NCBI RefSeq assembly: GCF_009834515.1 | Contig: NZ_CP019426.1 | Coordinates: 744,001-808,000 of the forward strand | DNA from: Pseudomonas sp. R84 | GTDB taxonomy: Bacteria > Pseudomonadota > Gammaproteobacteria > Pseudomonadales > Pseudomonadaceae | DNA: 64,000 nucleotides | Direction of reading: 5' to 3' | Part shown: positions 21,501 through 32,175 of the stretch, one piece after another | How positions within the stretch are numbered: position 1 is the first letter of the stretch | Layout of the letters: every line of letters begins with the position of its first letter | The notes under the pieces: model-generated | Seen by the model: only the letters and a program-made list of their open reading frames with translations | Databases searched by the model: none | What the model was told of the DNA's origin: nothing | Translations under genes and position numbers: made by a program

Positions 21501-22591
21501 ATCATTTGCTGCTGTGTGATCTTGGCCGCGACAAGTCTGTACGCCTGCTGGGCGTGACGCCGGACAACCGATCGGGCTGGTTGTTTGATCTGGCCAGCGG
21601 TGCAATCTGGAGCCAGGAACTGGTCGAGCCACAGTCGCTGGTCGATGCGTTTGATGAAGGCGCGCAGTTGCTGCATACGGACGGGTTGCCGACGCCCGGA
21701 CAGGATTGGGCCGATTGGCGGTTTGCCGAAGTGTCCATCGAAGGCGCCGGGTTAACAGGAACGACGGTGGACGGTGTCTCGCTGAGGTTGAGTTACCTCG
21801 AGCCTGAAGTGATTACCGGTGTCAGTCAGGACTGGGTTAATGCGCAGCACGAGCCGTTGGTTGAGCGACTGCAAACGTTGCTGAGCGATGTGGATCATGA
21901 AACATTCGTACTCGTCGAGTCTGCGCCCGGCAGTTTGCAATGGTATGACTCGCAAAGCGCGAGACTGATAAAACTTGCCGACAAAATGCTGCCCACCGAA
22001 CCCGTACTGCTGGGTACGCAGCAACGCTCGAATGTGCTGCTGCACGACCGGCGCGAGGGAGGCCTGAACGTCTATCCGGGACGAAGAAGCATTGGTACGT
22101 TTGACTACCTGGAGCGAAACGCTCAGGTACTGACCGTTGAGGGAAGCAACAGGCTGGATGATCTGCTGCCTTTGATCCCCGATGACGTGACGACCCTGAT
22201 TCTGCGAATGGGTCAGGGTCATGTGACTTGCCGGTTGTCGAAAGCCGCCTGGCTGAAGCTGGATTCGTTGATCATCGACTGTCGGCATGCGCTGGGCGAA
22301 GTACCGGCAGTACCGGGAAAGCTGATCTGGGATTTCGATTCGCCGCACAAGCTGTTGTTCGAGATCGTCGGGGAGCATTTGTTGATCGTCGATCCTGATA
22401 CGGAACACAGCCTGATCTTTCGTGATGTGTGCTCCGCTGACTCCGCCTTGCGCGGAGAAGTGTATCTGGCCTTCAAGGACCAGCAATCACATGCGATATC
22501 GACGTGGGTGCGGCGATTGCAGGCGCGAACCGAACGCAGCGCTCGGGTGACGATGCAGACGCTATTGGCAAAACCGTATTTCGCGGACTGA
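15512..22591 (+). CDS. Giant TcdA/TcdB- and LifA-like toxin, copy 2
   Basis: 2,359 residues from GTG 15512, which has a GAGG site nine bases upstream. An in-frame ATG at 15455 would add 19 residues (MGRVCSLVWPLFFLLRQNS) that have no match in copy 1, so I prefer 15512 but am not certain. Same plan as copy 1. Glycosyltransferase: HFVWVGG (H126, W129), LWYDSD, AASDVVR (D296, R299) and DxD at D312-V-D314. C58-like triad: C852 (GGRCYPL), H939 (NHSMLV), D958 (FYDPNF), with spacings of 87 and 19 residues identical to copy 1. Hydrophobic pore-like stretch about 1233-1345. LPCTPQTCYGYEYQ. Four C-terminal repeats begin at W1666, W1828, W1993 and W2144. The paralogues are clearly diverged, so the duplication is old or the two were acquired separately. 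Base composition of the first part is visibly more AT-rich than that of the neighbours. Confidence 0.88.
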   Translation: MQNINKLETVEVNFENVINLVDLQQALLPYEGFPVYEEVMRYYDACLERTGSSRLLEPVRLLRQTLEPLRQGKRSKRGVGSSTARADETEPNVSDIYDKVESFESLVQYSAGLVNTPATEVPRVVHFVWVGGGIGAIQRDYLNVWKQVLAEHGYTFNLWYDSDALLAYQTNKLIVEAAKADALNQVAGKTVSENELASLFEARAIVLKQQMAAHINAAVARGELADDARIDLLTRAYGQDANVLEALKSRNRESIEVQLGDGFQLRDLDGSDRLIQLQGIYEQETRLRGNLAAASDVVRAEVLYGEGGSYADVDNLPPLRKSIGDTDISAFTDPQRLGVLQLLLDKNPHWMPGRAAMRSSYGNHVDNIPQASRSALEAFAQSQPAMRQVFELPADRLVRPFAVRAVAQNSSINNAFLMAHPRAAMLQTIIGRIRFNYEVVNDAIRRAAQQRIALIDSTSMQPLAEEFIASRWGPLIDLSSERSISADYLAYSAARYFSDGIRPQSESTVYLSGPRAVRDGMDDFGRIHLTEHDGQILRDDASIAPRVSVNRVTEEELDHSWKENENDAVKWVSGEQERWQKGQYRTRYSGDMAELLKGSAIEFEQGWPLIEGRAVLLSSVLQGLIDGLGEPFIKAMQEQHSGVINFEAALPLSFGDRQLIKQQAHNALPPVFLGDARIQELGLDEVLVAMGNGELDVLHLTPLQRLSLGVLLGMDSLHSINFEKYSVELDNLVNSFHKLGVSSRYAAIERQLYQLKAPAFLSGLNFAAVESEASPASALSLKKAALMKAYTQQQWGRCAAQIQQVATKEHRLLVGEKLDQVLSEFDSESRSVKLVPQDLMLNGIGETIGGRCYPLALVMSAALTEGGLASHRLRERFYLAALEPQQSDSIAFGLALEELRGTALSEVGTPFGHADLKQVGAALESHTGTRTMMLNSENHSMLVAKTVVGNVATYHFYDPNFGLFEFESAAQLQRALEHFFVRQKMADYYAAYAGENGPRFDLVELHGDQISALHLSSGFEVAKLLGPDSLPKQPPGKIRQRLDSAHGRSLMENSHLGASLLGLDSHWWGQQIASATAALQELHTGVTPLVPLFETLQVTSQGHYQLSLVDPANPEHVVEVVSDDYRLLRIKHWLSEQFSTLARKPQQSAGVPDPTEAGSVHTLNAGFTIQALMNALRNREGDGRTLTMAVRLHAYLNYAQLLHGNVVDVVGLIRLVRTALNEVKIIARTTSSVVGEALGHTANEGVGAVLGLANVGFDIYQLGNAQDGVEQAQFGTQLAFDSASLALTAGGIGAALTGASTAAAVLGGAGVILGGLAVGVAALAQGFAVIARDAQGVGNFFADMEEAYRGVGYHFDSEFDAWIANPALIIKRIDLGAGTVSLDSPKLYPLRNHFGVADFDADYSRAIDIRSQLKLPDRIGFTPPVAQPIVLPCTPQTCYGYEYQALPFANLRHDRGFDTARRLEQKKPDGDWLFLFSFYSFPSHYIVRRLLPDYRDTLIEVQLDGIERTLVMPSLPDVWKGKLTYRITGSGNACALTLSRGGNVELHTQSLQASRWQLHATWANEADIRIEATSELYIGDVQVKLGEGAHEVMIGTADGQMFGIDWARRQLTILEQRAPFGLNEQALLEHYKSLAQEHRLTLAYTPIRDWLIPFESPHQPRYVRAWYDAQEDRFLYIRNERAGETDSAQLALVSGGFAWFCVPDSYDIWQVDAITGLLKNRYRLLLAEGKSTIGDLQADEQGTIHFVQTVVGATGTQLFGYLIHDGQLLLSSVTYEQNRELQAKVFADKTLKDWSVVLGTYLTPRAVSAVDGFSTLDWQPAPYVSVCWAFDPDKRDLVWVRSRDRLLIHPLPLPRHARGWHDSIKNLSDMVLLPMADESDLYFIYNRLDQTLCRLQMTAQEGLVQWSHRWVEPEGLKQVMAVENGYLVLDDQGRFFNLTMSGELQLGGVGEQWLKDHSHWWQALEPLARRYSMDSFAIIGLKNATGDGYLNAWYINDHLLLCDLGRDKSVRLLGVTPDNRSGWLFDLASGAIWSQELVEPQSLVDAFDEGAQLLHTDGLPTPGQDWADWRFAEVSIEGAGLTGTTVDGVSLRLSYLEPEVITGVSQDWVNAQHEPLVERLQTLLSDVDHETFVLVESAPGSLQWYDSQSARLIKLADKMLPTEPVLLGTQQRSNVLLHDRREGGLNVYPGRRSIGTFDYLERNAQVLTVEGSNRLDDLLPLIPDDVTTLILRMGQGHVTCRLSKAAWLKLDSLIIDCRHALGEVPAVPGKLIWDFDSPHKLLFEIVGEHLLIVDPDTEHSLIFRDVCSADSALRGEVYLAFKDQQSHAISTWVRRLQARTERSARVTMQTLLAKPYFAD

Positions 22592-22609
22592 CCAGGCAAT
22601 TGGGTAAAG

Positions 22610-22640
22610 CGCCGCAAACGGTTTCGTTTGCGGCGTTTTT
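22610..22640 (+). terminator. Rho-independent terminator of the toxin locus
   Basis: Ten-base perfect stem CGCCGCAAAC / GTTTGCGGCG (22610-22619 and 22626-22635) with loop GGTTTC, followed directly by TTTTT (22636-22640). It lies 18 bases after the copy 2 stop and before the convergent marC gene. Confidence 0.85.
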
Positions 22641-22668
22641 CCATACACCCTTGTTGCTAAACCAACGC

Positions 22669-23265
22669 TCAGGGCACCAGATAACCTTTGACCCCGGTAA
22701 AAATGATCTGCGCCGCCAGGGCGCAGACGAACAAACCCATCAAACGGCTGACGATCTGCAACCCCTGATCACCCAGAATCCGCTCGATGCGATTCGACAG
22801 ATACAGCACCACACCTACGGTGAAACTGGCCAGCGCAATACTCATGATCGCGGTGAGTTTGTCATCCCAATGCGGCTGGCTGATACCCATCACCAGCAAG
22901 GCACCGATGGTGCCCGGGCCGACGGTCAGCGGAATGGTCAGCGGCACGATGGTGACGTCCTGCTGCACGTTGTCGGCCTGCACCGCCGGCTTACCCTGCG
23001 CCATGCCCAGTGCCGAAATGAACAGCACACTGCCGGCGCCAATGCGGAATGCATCCACGGTGATGCCGAACACATCGAAAATCACCCGCCCGAACAAATA
23101 CAGCAAGACACTGGAGACCAGCGTCGCCAATGCCACTTTCCACGCCAGGCGCCGTTGCTCCTTACGCGAATAACCGCGGGTCAGGCTGATAAAGCAGGAC
23201 AGCACGAAGAACGGGCTATAGAGCACCAGCATCTTCAGGTAAACGCTGAACAACACATGGAGCAT
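22669..23265 (-). CDS. MarC family inner-membrane protein
   Basis: 198 residues with about six hydrophobic segments and the MarC pattern: PFFVLSCFISLTRGYSRKEQ near the start, then IPLTVGPGTIGALL in the middle. The family sits in the inner membrane and was once linked to multiple antibiotic resistance; its true function is unknown. Convergent with the toxin genes, and the right-hand core-genome border of the toxin locus. Confidence 0.88.
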   Translation of the reverse strand: MLHVLFSVYLKMLVLYSPFFVLSCFISLTRGYSRKEQRRLAWKVALATLVSSVLLYLFGRVIFDVFGITVDAFRIGAGSVLFISALGMAQGKPAVQADNVQQDVTIVPLTIPLTVGPGTIGALLVMGISQPHWDDKLTAIMSIALASFTVGVVLYLSNRIERILGDQGLQIVSRLMGLFVCALAAQIIFTGVKGYLVP

Positions 23266-23329
23266 GGTGCAAGCTCACTGGCGAGGGAAGTCGTGGGGGA
23301 GTCTATCAGGCGCTAAAGGGTCTGTCGGC

Positions 23330-26107
<2,778 letters not shown>

Positions 26108-26165
26108 GGCGAAATCCCTTCGTAGGTTGATGCCAGAATATAACGATGCGCGGCGGCGGAACAGC

Positions 26166-26192
26166 CCGGCGAGGAACGGTATCCCTCGCCGG
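26166..26192 (-). terminator. Hairpin between purD and retS
   Basis: Nine-base stem CCGGCGAGG / CCTCGCCGG with a nine-base loop, just after the purD stop on the minus strand. The T tract is poor, so this is a possible attenuator or terminator only. Confidence 0.4.
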
Positions 26193-26206
26193 ACTTGATC
26201 GACAGC

Positions 26207-27502
26207 TTATTCCTGGGTTTCGCCACGTTCACGGGCAATGGCGCGGTAGCCAATGTCCTTGCGGTAGAAGCAGCCTTCCCAGTCGATGGCGGCCGCCAGC
26301 TTGTAGGCTTGCTGCTGCGCTTCACCGACGCTGGCGCCCATTGCGGTGGCGCACAGTACGCGACCACCAGCGGTGACGACGTTGCCATCGTTCAGCGCGG
26401 TGCCGGCGTGGAAGACTTTGCCTTCCAGGCTGGCGGCTGCATCCAGACCGTTGATCGTCGCGCCCTTGGCGTAATCGCCCGGGTAGCCGCCAGCGGCCAG
26501 CACGATGCCGACACTCGGACGTGGATCCCACTGTGCTTCAACCTTGTCCAGCGCTTGCGCCAGGGCGGCTTCGACCAGCAGCACCAGGCTCGATTGCAGG
26601 CGCAGCATCACCGGTTGGGTTTCCGGATCGCCGAAGCGGCAGTTGAACTCGATAACCTTCGGGTTACCGGCCTTGTCGATCATCAGACCGGCATAAAGGA
26701 AACCGGTGTAGACGTTGCCTTCTTCGGCCATGCCGCGCACGGTCGGCCAGATCACCAGATCCATCACGCGCTTGTGCACATCGGCGGTGACCACCGGGGC
26801 AGGGGAGTAAGCACCCATGCCGCCCGTGTTCGGGCCGCTGTCGCCGTCGCCAACACGCTTGTGATCCTGGCTGGTGGCCATCGGCAGCACGTTTTTGCCG
26901 TCGACCATGACGATGAACGAAGCTTCTTCGCCGTCGAGGAATTCTTCGATCACCACGCGCGAACCGGCGTCACCGAAAGCGTTGCCGGCGAGCATGTCGC
27001 GCACGGCGTCTTCGGCTTCGGCGAGGGTCATGGCGACGATCACGCCTTTACCGGCGGCCAGGCCATCGGCCTTGATCACAATCGGCGCGCCTTTTTCACG
27101 CAGATAAGCCAGGGCTGGCTCGATCTCGGTGAAGTTCTGGTAGTCGGCGGTCGGGATCTTGTGGCGCGCGAGGAAATCCTTGGTGAAGGCTTTCGATCCT
27201 TCCAGTTGCGCGGCACCGGCGGTTGGGCCGAAGCAGTCCAGACCACGCGAGCGGAACAGATCAACGACGCCAGCCACCAGCGGCACTTCCGGACCAACGA
27301 TGGTCAGCGAAACGTTTTTCTCGGCGAAGTCGGCCAGTTGCTCAAGGGCCAGCACGTCGATGGCGACGTTCTCGCACTTGGCTTCGATGGCGGTGCCAGC
27401 GTTGCCCGGTGCGACGAAAACTTTCTGCACGCGCGGATCCTGAGCCACTTTCCAGGCCAGGGCGTGTTCACGGCCACCGCTGCCAATGATCAAAACATTC
27501 AT
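26207..27502 (-). CDS. purD: Phosphoribosylamine-glycine ligase PurD
   Basis: 431 residues, ATP-grasp enzyme making glycinamide ribonucleotide in purine synthesis. Starts MNVLIIGSGGREHALAWKVA; carries GPEVPLVAGVVD, VIKADGLAAGKGV, the metal-binding EFNCRFGDPE and the C-terminal VLAAGGYPGDY. Normal length. Lies downstream of purH with a REP-like inverted repeat between them and upstream of retS, as in P. aeruginosa. Confidence 0.96.
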   Translation of the reverse strand: MNVLIIGSGGREHALAWKVAQDPRVQKVFVAPGNAGTAIEAKCENVAIDVLALEQLADFAEKNVSLTIVGPEVPLVAGVVDLFRSRGLDCFGPTAGAAQLEGSKAFTKDFLARHKIPTADYQNFTEIEPALAYLREKGAPIVIKADGLAAGKGVIVAMTLAEAEDAVRDMLAGNAFGDAGSRVVIEEFLDGEEASFIVMVDGKNVLPMATSQDHKRVGDGDSGPNTGGMGAYSPAPVVTADVHKRVMDLVIWPTVRGMAEEGNVYTGFLYAGLMIDKAGNPKVIEFNCRFGDPETQPVMLRLQSSLVLLVEAALAQALDKVEAQWDPRPSVGIVLAAGGYPGDYAKGATINGLDAAASLEGKVFHAGTALNDGNVVTAGGRVLCATAMGASVGEAQQQAYKLAAAIDWEGCFYRKDIGYRAIARERGETQE

Positions 27503-27556
27503 TTCAAAAACCTCGGATGACGCTAATTCTGTTGAGCGCCGCAGGGACGCTTTTCT

Positions 27557-27643
27557 GTAGGAGTGAGCCTGCTCGCGATTGCGGTGTGTCAGTCACTGCA
27601 GCTTTGACTGATCAATGGCTATCGCGAGCAGGCTCACTCCTAC
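27557..27643. repeat. REP-type inverted pair between purH and purD
   Basis: GTAGGAGTGAGCCTGCTCGC at 27557-27576 and its inverted complement ending at 27643, with arms of about 23 bases and a 41-base spacer. This is the common Pseudomonas REP core and can form a large stem-loop in the purH-purD message. Confidence 0.8.
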
Positions 27644-27657
27644 ATTGGAACGTGTTC

Positions 27658-29265
27658 TTAGTGACGGAAGTGGCGCATGCCGGTGAAGACCATGGCGATG
27701 CCGGCTTCGTCAGCAGCAGCAATCACTTCAGCATCACGCATCGAACCACCCGGCTGGATCACCGCAGTGATACCGACTTTGGCCGCGTTATCCAGACCGT
27801 CGCGGAACGGGAAGAACGCGTCCGAGGCCATCACCGAACCGGCAACTTGCAGGCCAGCGTGCTCAGCCTTGATCGCGGCAATACGCGCCGAGTTTACGCG
27901 GCTCATCTGGCCAGCGCCGACACCGATGGTCTGACGGTTCTTGGCGTAGACGATGGCGTTGGACTTCACGTACTTGGCGACTTTCCAGGCGAAGATCAGG
28001 TCGTGGATTTCCTGTTCGGTCGGCGCGCGTTTGGTCACCACTTTCAGGTCGTCGGCGCTGATCATGCCGATGTCACGGCTCTGTACCAGCAGGCCGCCGT
28101 TGACGCGCTTGTAGTCCCACGCTGCGGCGCGGTCAGCCGACCACTCGCCGCAGGCCAGCAGGCGCACGTTGGCTTTGGCCGCGACGATGGCGCGGGCTTC
28201 TTCGCTGACGCTCGGGGCAATGATCACTTCGACGAACTGACGCTCGACGATCGCTTTGGCGGTCTCGGCATCCAGTTCACGGTTGAAGGCGATGATGCCG
28301 CCGAATGCCGATTCAGTATCAGTCGCGTACGCCAGTTCGTAGGCCTGACGAATACCGCCTTCAGCGTCCGGGCTGACCGCCACGCCGCACGGGTTGGCGT
28401 GCTTTACGATCACGCAGGCTGGCTTGACGAAGCTCTTCACGCATTCCAGCGCAGCGTCGGTGTCGGCCACGTTGTTGTACGACAGCTCTTTGCCTTGCAG
28501 TTGGGTCGCGGTGGCGATGCCGACTTCGGCAGGCTTGGCTTCAACGTAGAACGCCGCGCTCTGGTGCGGGTTCTCGCCGTAGCGCATTTCCTGGGCCTTG
28601 ATGAACTGGCTGTTGAAGGTGCGCGGGAATTCGCTGCGGCCTTCGGTGCTCAGGGTTTCAGCCGCCTGATTCACGGTGCCCATGTAGTTGGCGATCATGC
28701 CGTCGTAGGCAGCGGTGTGTTCAAAAGCCTTGAGCATCAGGTCGAAACGCTGAGCGTAGGTCAGGCCGCCGGCCTTGAGGCCTTCCAGGACGCTGGCGTA
28801 ATCGCTGGCATTTACCACGATCGCTACGTCTTTATGGTTTTTTGCTGCCGAACGGACCATGGTCGGGCCGCCGATGTCGATGTTCTCGATAGCGGTCGGC
28901 AGGTCGCAGCCTGGCTTGTTGATGGTGGCTTCGAACGGGTAGAGGTTGACTGCAACCAGATCGATCGGCTTGATGCCGTGCTCGCTCATGATCGCGTCGT
29001 CGATACCACGACGACCGAGGATGCCGCCGTGGATTTTCGGGTGCAGGGTTTTCACCCGACCGTCCATCATCTCGGCGAAACCGGTGTAATCCGCGACTTC
29101 CACTGCGGCAACACCGTTGTCGCGCAGCAGCTTGAACGTCCCGCCGGTGGAGAGGATCTCGACGCCCAGAGCTTCGAGCTCCTTGGCGAATTCGAGGATC
29201 CCGGTCTTGTCGGAAACGCTGATCAAGGCGCGGCGGATCGGCAGGCGGGTAGTCTGGTCGGTCAT
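27658..29265 (-). CDS. purH: Bifunctional AICAR transformylase / IMP cyclohydrolase PurH
   Basis: 535 residues, catalysing the last two steps to IMP. The start at 29265 ([20 protein letters not shown]) matches the pseudomonad N-terminus; two in-frame upstream starts add only a few residues. The N-terminal half has the MGS-like cyclohydrolase fold ([26 protein letters not shown]), and the C-terminal half the transformylase with [13 protein letters not shown] and the active-site-like [13 protein letters not shown] segment ([13 protein letters not shown]). It sits between fis and purD. Confidence 0.96.
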   Translation of the reverse strand: MTDQTTRLPIRRALISVSDKTGILEFAKELEALGVEILSTGGTFKLLRDNGVAAVEVADYTGFAEMMDGRVKTLHPKIHGGILGRRGIDDAIMSEHGIKPIDLVAVNLYPFEATINKPGCDLPTAIENIDIGGPTMVRSAAKNHKDVAIVVNASDYASVLEGLKAGGLTYAQRFDLMLKAFEHTAAYDGMIANYMGTVNQAAETLSTEGRSEFPRTFNSQFIKAQEMRYGENPHQSAAFYVEAKPAEVGIATATQLQGKELSYNNVADTDAALECVKSFVKPACVIVKHANPCGVAVSPDAEGGIRQAYELAYATDTESAFGGIIAFNRELDAETAKAIVERQFVEVIIAPSVSEEARAIVAAKANVRLLACGEWSADRAAAWDYKRVNGGLLVQSRDIGMISADDLKVVTKRAPTEQEIHDLIFAWKVAKYVKSNAIVYAKNRQTIGVGAGQMSRVNSARIAAIKAEHAGLQVAGSVMASDAFFPFRDGLDNAAKVGITAVIQPGGSMRDAEVIAAADEAGIAMVFTGMRHFRH

Positions 29266-29296
29266 CTCAATTTCCATCAAAAGCAAAGGAAGTCAG

Positions 29297-29331
29297 CAAA
29301 AAAGGCGACCGTTTTTTACGCGGGCGCCTTT
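29297..29331 (-). terminator. Terminator after fis
   Basis: On the minus strand AAAGGCGCCCG pairs with CGGTCGCCTTT (one mismatch) and is followed by TTTTTT. It ends the dusB-fis operon just upstream of purH. Confidence 0.75.
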
Positions 29332-29348
29332 CTGGTTTGATTGAATGC

Positions 29349-29669
29349 TTACAGCAGATCGTACTGCTTGAGTTTCTTGCGCAGCGTGCCGCGGTTAAGC
29401 CCCAGCAGCTCACTGGCCTTGGTCTGGTTGCCCTTGACGTAGTTCATCACGCTTTCGAGCAGGGGAGCCTCGACTTCGGAGAGCACCAGGTTGTACACAT
29501 CCGTGACGGACGCGCCCTCAAGGTGGGCGAAATAATTGTGCAGCGCCTTCTCGACACTCCCGCGAAGGGTCTGACCTTCTTCGCTCGGGGTATTGAGGTG
29601 CTGTTTCAAATTCACGTTGTCGCTCACGGGTGTTGTTCCACTCACTAAAGTCTCGGTCATCATCGTCAT
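29349..29669 (-). CDS. fis: DNA-binding protein Fis
   Basis: 106 residues. The start at 29669 ([18 protein letters not shown]) overlaps the dusB stop by four bases; the longer in-frame reading upstream lies inside dusB and is not real. The C-terminal helix-turn-helix [20 protein letters not shown] is almost invariant in Fis. The protein bends DNA and tunes rRNA, tRNA and virulence promoters. Cotranscription with dusB is the standard arrangement in gamma-proteobacteria. Confidence 0.95.
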   Translation of the reverse strand: MTMMTETLVSGTTPVSDNVNLKQHLNTPSEEGQTLRGSVEKALHNYFAHLEGASVTDVYNLVLSEVEAPLLESVMNYVKGNQTKASELLGLNRGTLRKKLKQYDLL

Positions 29670-30676
29670 GCGGCCACCCCTTCTTCGTCCCCTGTCAGGC
29701 TCTTGTAACGCTCGGCGAAGAACTCCCGAACGTTGGCGCATTGTGTTTCCGTACCATCCAAACGATTGAAGTGGGCGCGAAACTCCCTGGCGCCCGGCAA
29801 GGTTGCGAGATACCAGCCCACATGCTTGCGCGCAATGCGCACGCCCATCACATCCCCATAGAAAGCGTGAAGTGCGGCCAGATGCTCTAGCAGTATGTGT
29901 TCCACCTCGATCAGCTCCGGCGCCGGCAATTTCTCGCCGGTACGCAGGAAGTGTTCGATCTCGCGAAAAATCCATGGCCGCCCTTGGGCGGCGCGGCCTA
30001 CCAACAGGCCATCGGCACCGGTCGCGTCAAGGACGTAACGGGCCTTTTCCGGCGAGTCGATATCGCCATTGGCAAACACCGGGATCGACACGGCCTGCTT
30101 GATCGCGGCAATCGTGTCGTACTCGGCTTCACCCTTGTAAAGATCGGCGCGAGTGCGGCCATGCACTGCCAGCGCGGTGATCCCGGCCTGCTCGGCGATC
30201 TTCGCCACGGTCAGACCGTTCTTGTTGTCGCGATCCCAACCGGTGCGGATCTTCAGGGTGACCGGCACATCAACCGCAGCCACAACGGCCTGCAGGATCT
30301 CGGTGACCAATGTTTCATCTTTCAACAGCGCGGAACCGGCGGCCTTGTTGCAGACCTTCTTCGCCGGGCAACCCATGTTGATATCAATAATCTGTGCGCC
30401 CAGTTCGACGTTGGCCCGGGCCGCGTCTGCCAGCATCTGTGCATCACCACCGGCAATCTGTACCGAGCGTGGCTCGGGATCGCCTTCGTGGATCATGCGC
30501 ATGCGCGACTTGCGGGTGTTCCACAGGCTCATGTCACTGGTGACCATTTCCGAGACTACAAGCCCTGCGCCCAAACGCTTGCACAGCTGACGAAAGGGCT
30601 GATCGGTGACCCCCGCCATCGGGGCGAGAATCAAGCCGTTCTGCAATGTGTATGGGCCGATGCGTACCGCCGACAT
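29666..30676 (-). CDS. dusB: tRNA-dihydrouridine synthase B
   Basis: 336 residues, FMN enzyme reducing uridines in the tRNA D-loop. TIM-barrel signatures: [15 protein letters not shown] near the start, [20 protein letters not shown] with catalytic C103, KIRTGWD, and [12 protein letters not shown]. Normal length. First gene of dusB-fis, overlapping fis by four bases. Confidence 0.95.
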   Translation of the reverse strand: MSAVRIGPYTLQNGLILAPMAGVTDQPFRQLCKRLGAGLVVSEMVTSDMSLWNTRKSRMRMIHEGDPEPRSVQIAGGDAQMLADAARANVELGAQIIDINMGCPAKKVCNKAAGSALLKDETLVTEILQAVVAAVDVPVTLKIRTGWDRDNKNGLTVAKIAEQAGITALAVHGRTRADLYKGEAEYDTIAAIKQAVSIPVFANGDIDSPEKARYVLDATGADGLLVGRAAQGRPWIFREIEHFLRTGEKLPAPELIEVEHILLEHLAALHAFYGDVMGVRIARKHVGWYLATLPGAREFRAHFNRLDGTETQCANVREFFAERYKSLTGDEEGVAA

Positions 30677-30861
30677 AGGACTTCCCTGAGGTGGGGCCGG
30701 ATCATGAGAGTTCGAAAAAGGGTTGGCATGATACCCGCTCTCGATGACTGGATAAAGGCTGAATTGAACAAAATCTGAACAGTTATTCTGTTATCGCCAC
30801 CGGTTTGGTTGTGGGTAGCAAAGTCAGAAAACCGCCGTCAATTCGAAAGCGACGCAGGCAT

Positions 30862-32145
30862 TCACTCGGGCGAGTGGAAACTCAGGCTGTAATTCACCGC
30901 TTTGGGGCCTGGATCGAGAATATCCAGCGCGATGTGGATCGGCGTCTGCGGCGGCATTTCCGCCAGACCTTCGAGGTCTCCTCTCAGGTATTCGCCGGGT
31001 TTGAAGCGACGACTGGCGATCAGGTGACCGTTGAGGTCGGCGAAGCGCAGTTCCAGTAATGGAAACGGCTGAGAGAACGTTGCACGGTTGTAAATGATCG
31101 CATCGACCACCAGCGCGCCGTTGAACTCCGGGTGGCTGCGCACCACCAGATTGCTGCTCTTGATTCGGGCGATATCGACTTTGGACGGCACCGTGCAGCC
31201 GATCTGCGGGCAGATTTGCTGAAACCACGGGCGGTATTGATCCTGGCGCGCCAGTTCATCGAAGTGATAAGAGATGTACTGCGCAGCCAGCCCACCTGCC
31301 GCCAGCAAGACCAACACCAGCCAAAGCAAGCGACGACCCCACGGCGAGCGGCGTTTCTGCCAGTCCAGTTGCAGCGGGTCGTCGGTCAGGTCCTGCAGGA
31401 CTTCGGCGCGTACGCCGGGTTCTGCGCGCTCGCGTTTTTTGCGCAGCGGCTCAATCGATGGCAAATCATCTTCATCGGGTTTGTCATTGGCCGACAAGCG
31501 TTCGCGGCGGGCATTTGGGTCGATCGGGTCGTGCAGGCGCAGATGCGGGATTGTCGGTTCGTCATCCAGATCCACCGGTTCCAGCGACAGCGAAGGCTCG
31601 GTGCGCTCGGATTTGACCGGTTCAATGTCGTCGATCTGCGGCTCGTCTTCCGGCTCAGGCAGCCGCTCGTCGGCAGGCTCGCTGAACAGACTGCCCGGCC
31701 ATGCCGCGTCATCCGGCTCCGGGCTGTCGCGACGGGCACTCAGGGAGTCTTCGCGCGCGCGTCCGAGTTCGGTGGCGGGCTGGATTTCCCGTTGTTCGAG
31801 ACGGGCCAGTTCTTCATCCAGATCGAGGCTGTCGAGATCAAGCGCCGAGGCGCTCCACTGCTTTTGGCTGATGGCGCGCGGTGCCGCAGGCTCCATGGCT
31901 GGTGGCTCGACAACTGGCGGCGCTGCAATGCTCGACGCCGCCTCGACAGGCAGTTCGGCGAGCGGCGGCGCAACCGGCGTCACCGCGTCCTTGCCTGCAT
32001 GTTGTTCCAGCAGCTGTTTGGCGGCGTTGAACACTTGCAGGCAGGAGCCGCAGCGAACCACCCCGCGGGCCACGCTCAATTGAGCATGGCTGACACGAAA
32101 ACTGGTTTGGCAGTGCGGGCACTGGGTGACGAAACTGTCGGTCAT
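30862..32145 (-). CDS. Zinc-ribbon and DUF3426 membrane protein
   Basis: 427 residues. The N-terminus is an MJ0042-type zinc ribbon with two CxxC pairs (CPHCQTSF, CGSCLQVF). A long acidic, proline-rich, low-complexity linker follows (about 60-280), then one membrane helix (RLLWLVLVLLAAGGLAAQYI, about 290-310), then a DUF3426 domain to the end. The zinc finger should be cytoplasmic and DUF3426 periplasmic. The function of this conserved family is unknown. It lies 30 bases after prmA, probably in one operon, as in P. aeruginosa. Confidence 0.88.
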   Translation of the reverse strand: MTDSFVTQCPHCQTSFRVSHAQLSVARGVVRCGSCLQVFNAAKQLLEQHAGKDAVTPVAPPLAELPVEAASSIAAPPVVEPPAMEPAAPRAISQKQWSASALDLDSLDLDEELARLEQREIQPATELGRAREDSLSARRDSPEPDDAAWPGSLFSEPADERLPEPEDEPQIDDIEPVKSERTEPSLSLEPVDLDDEPTIPHLRLHDPIDPNARRERLSANDKPDEDDLPSIEPLRKKRERAEPGVRAEVLQDLTDDPLQLDWQKRRSPWGRRLLWLVLVLLAAGGLAAQYISYHFDELARQDQYRPWFQQICPQIGCTVPSKVDIARIKSSNLVVRSHPEFNGALVVDAIIYNRATFSQPFPLLELRFADLNGHLIASRRFKPGEYLRGDLEGLAEMPPQTPIHIALDILDPGPKAVNYSLSFHSPE

Positions 32146-32175
32146 GCGGCGATCCGGTTTATGCAGGCGGACATA

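Noticed and set aside
8186..22591. Tc-type ABC toxin or FitD/Mcf toxin
   Set aside because: No TcB/TcC or Rhs genes, no fit operon, and the N-terminus is a clear TcdB-type glycosyltransferase.
27517..29340. 607-residue frame antisense to purH, and similar ones over purD, accC and retS
   Set aside because: All lie opposite well-identified genes and show no protein-like motifs.
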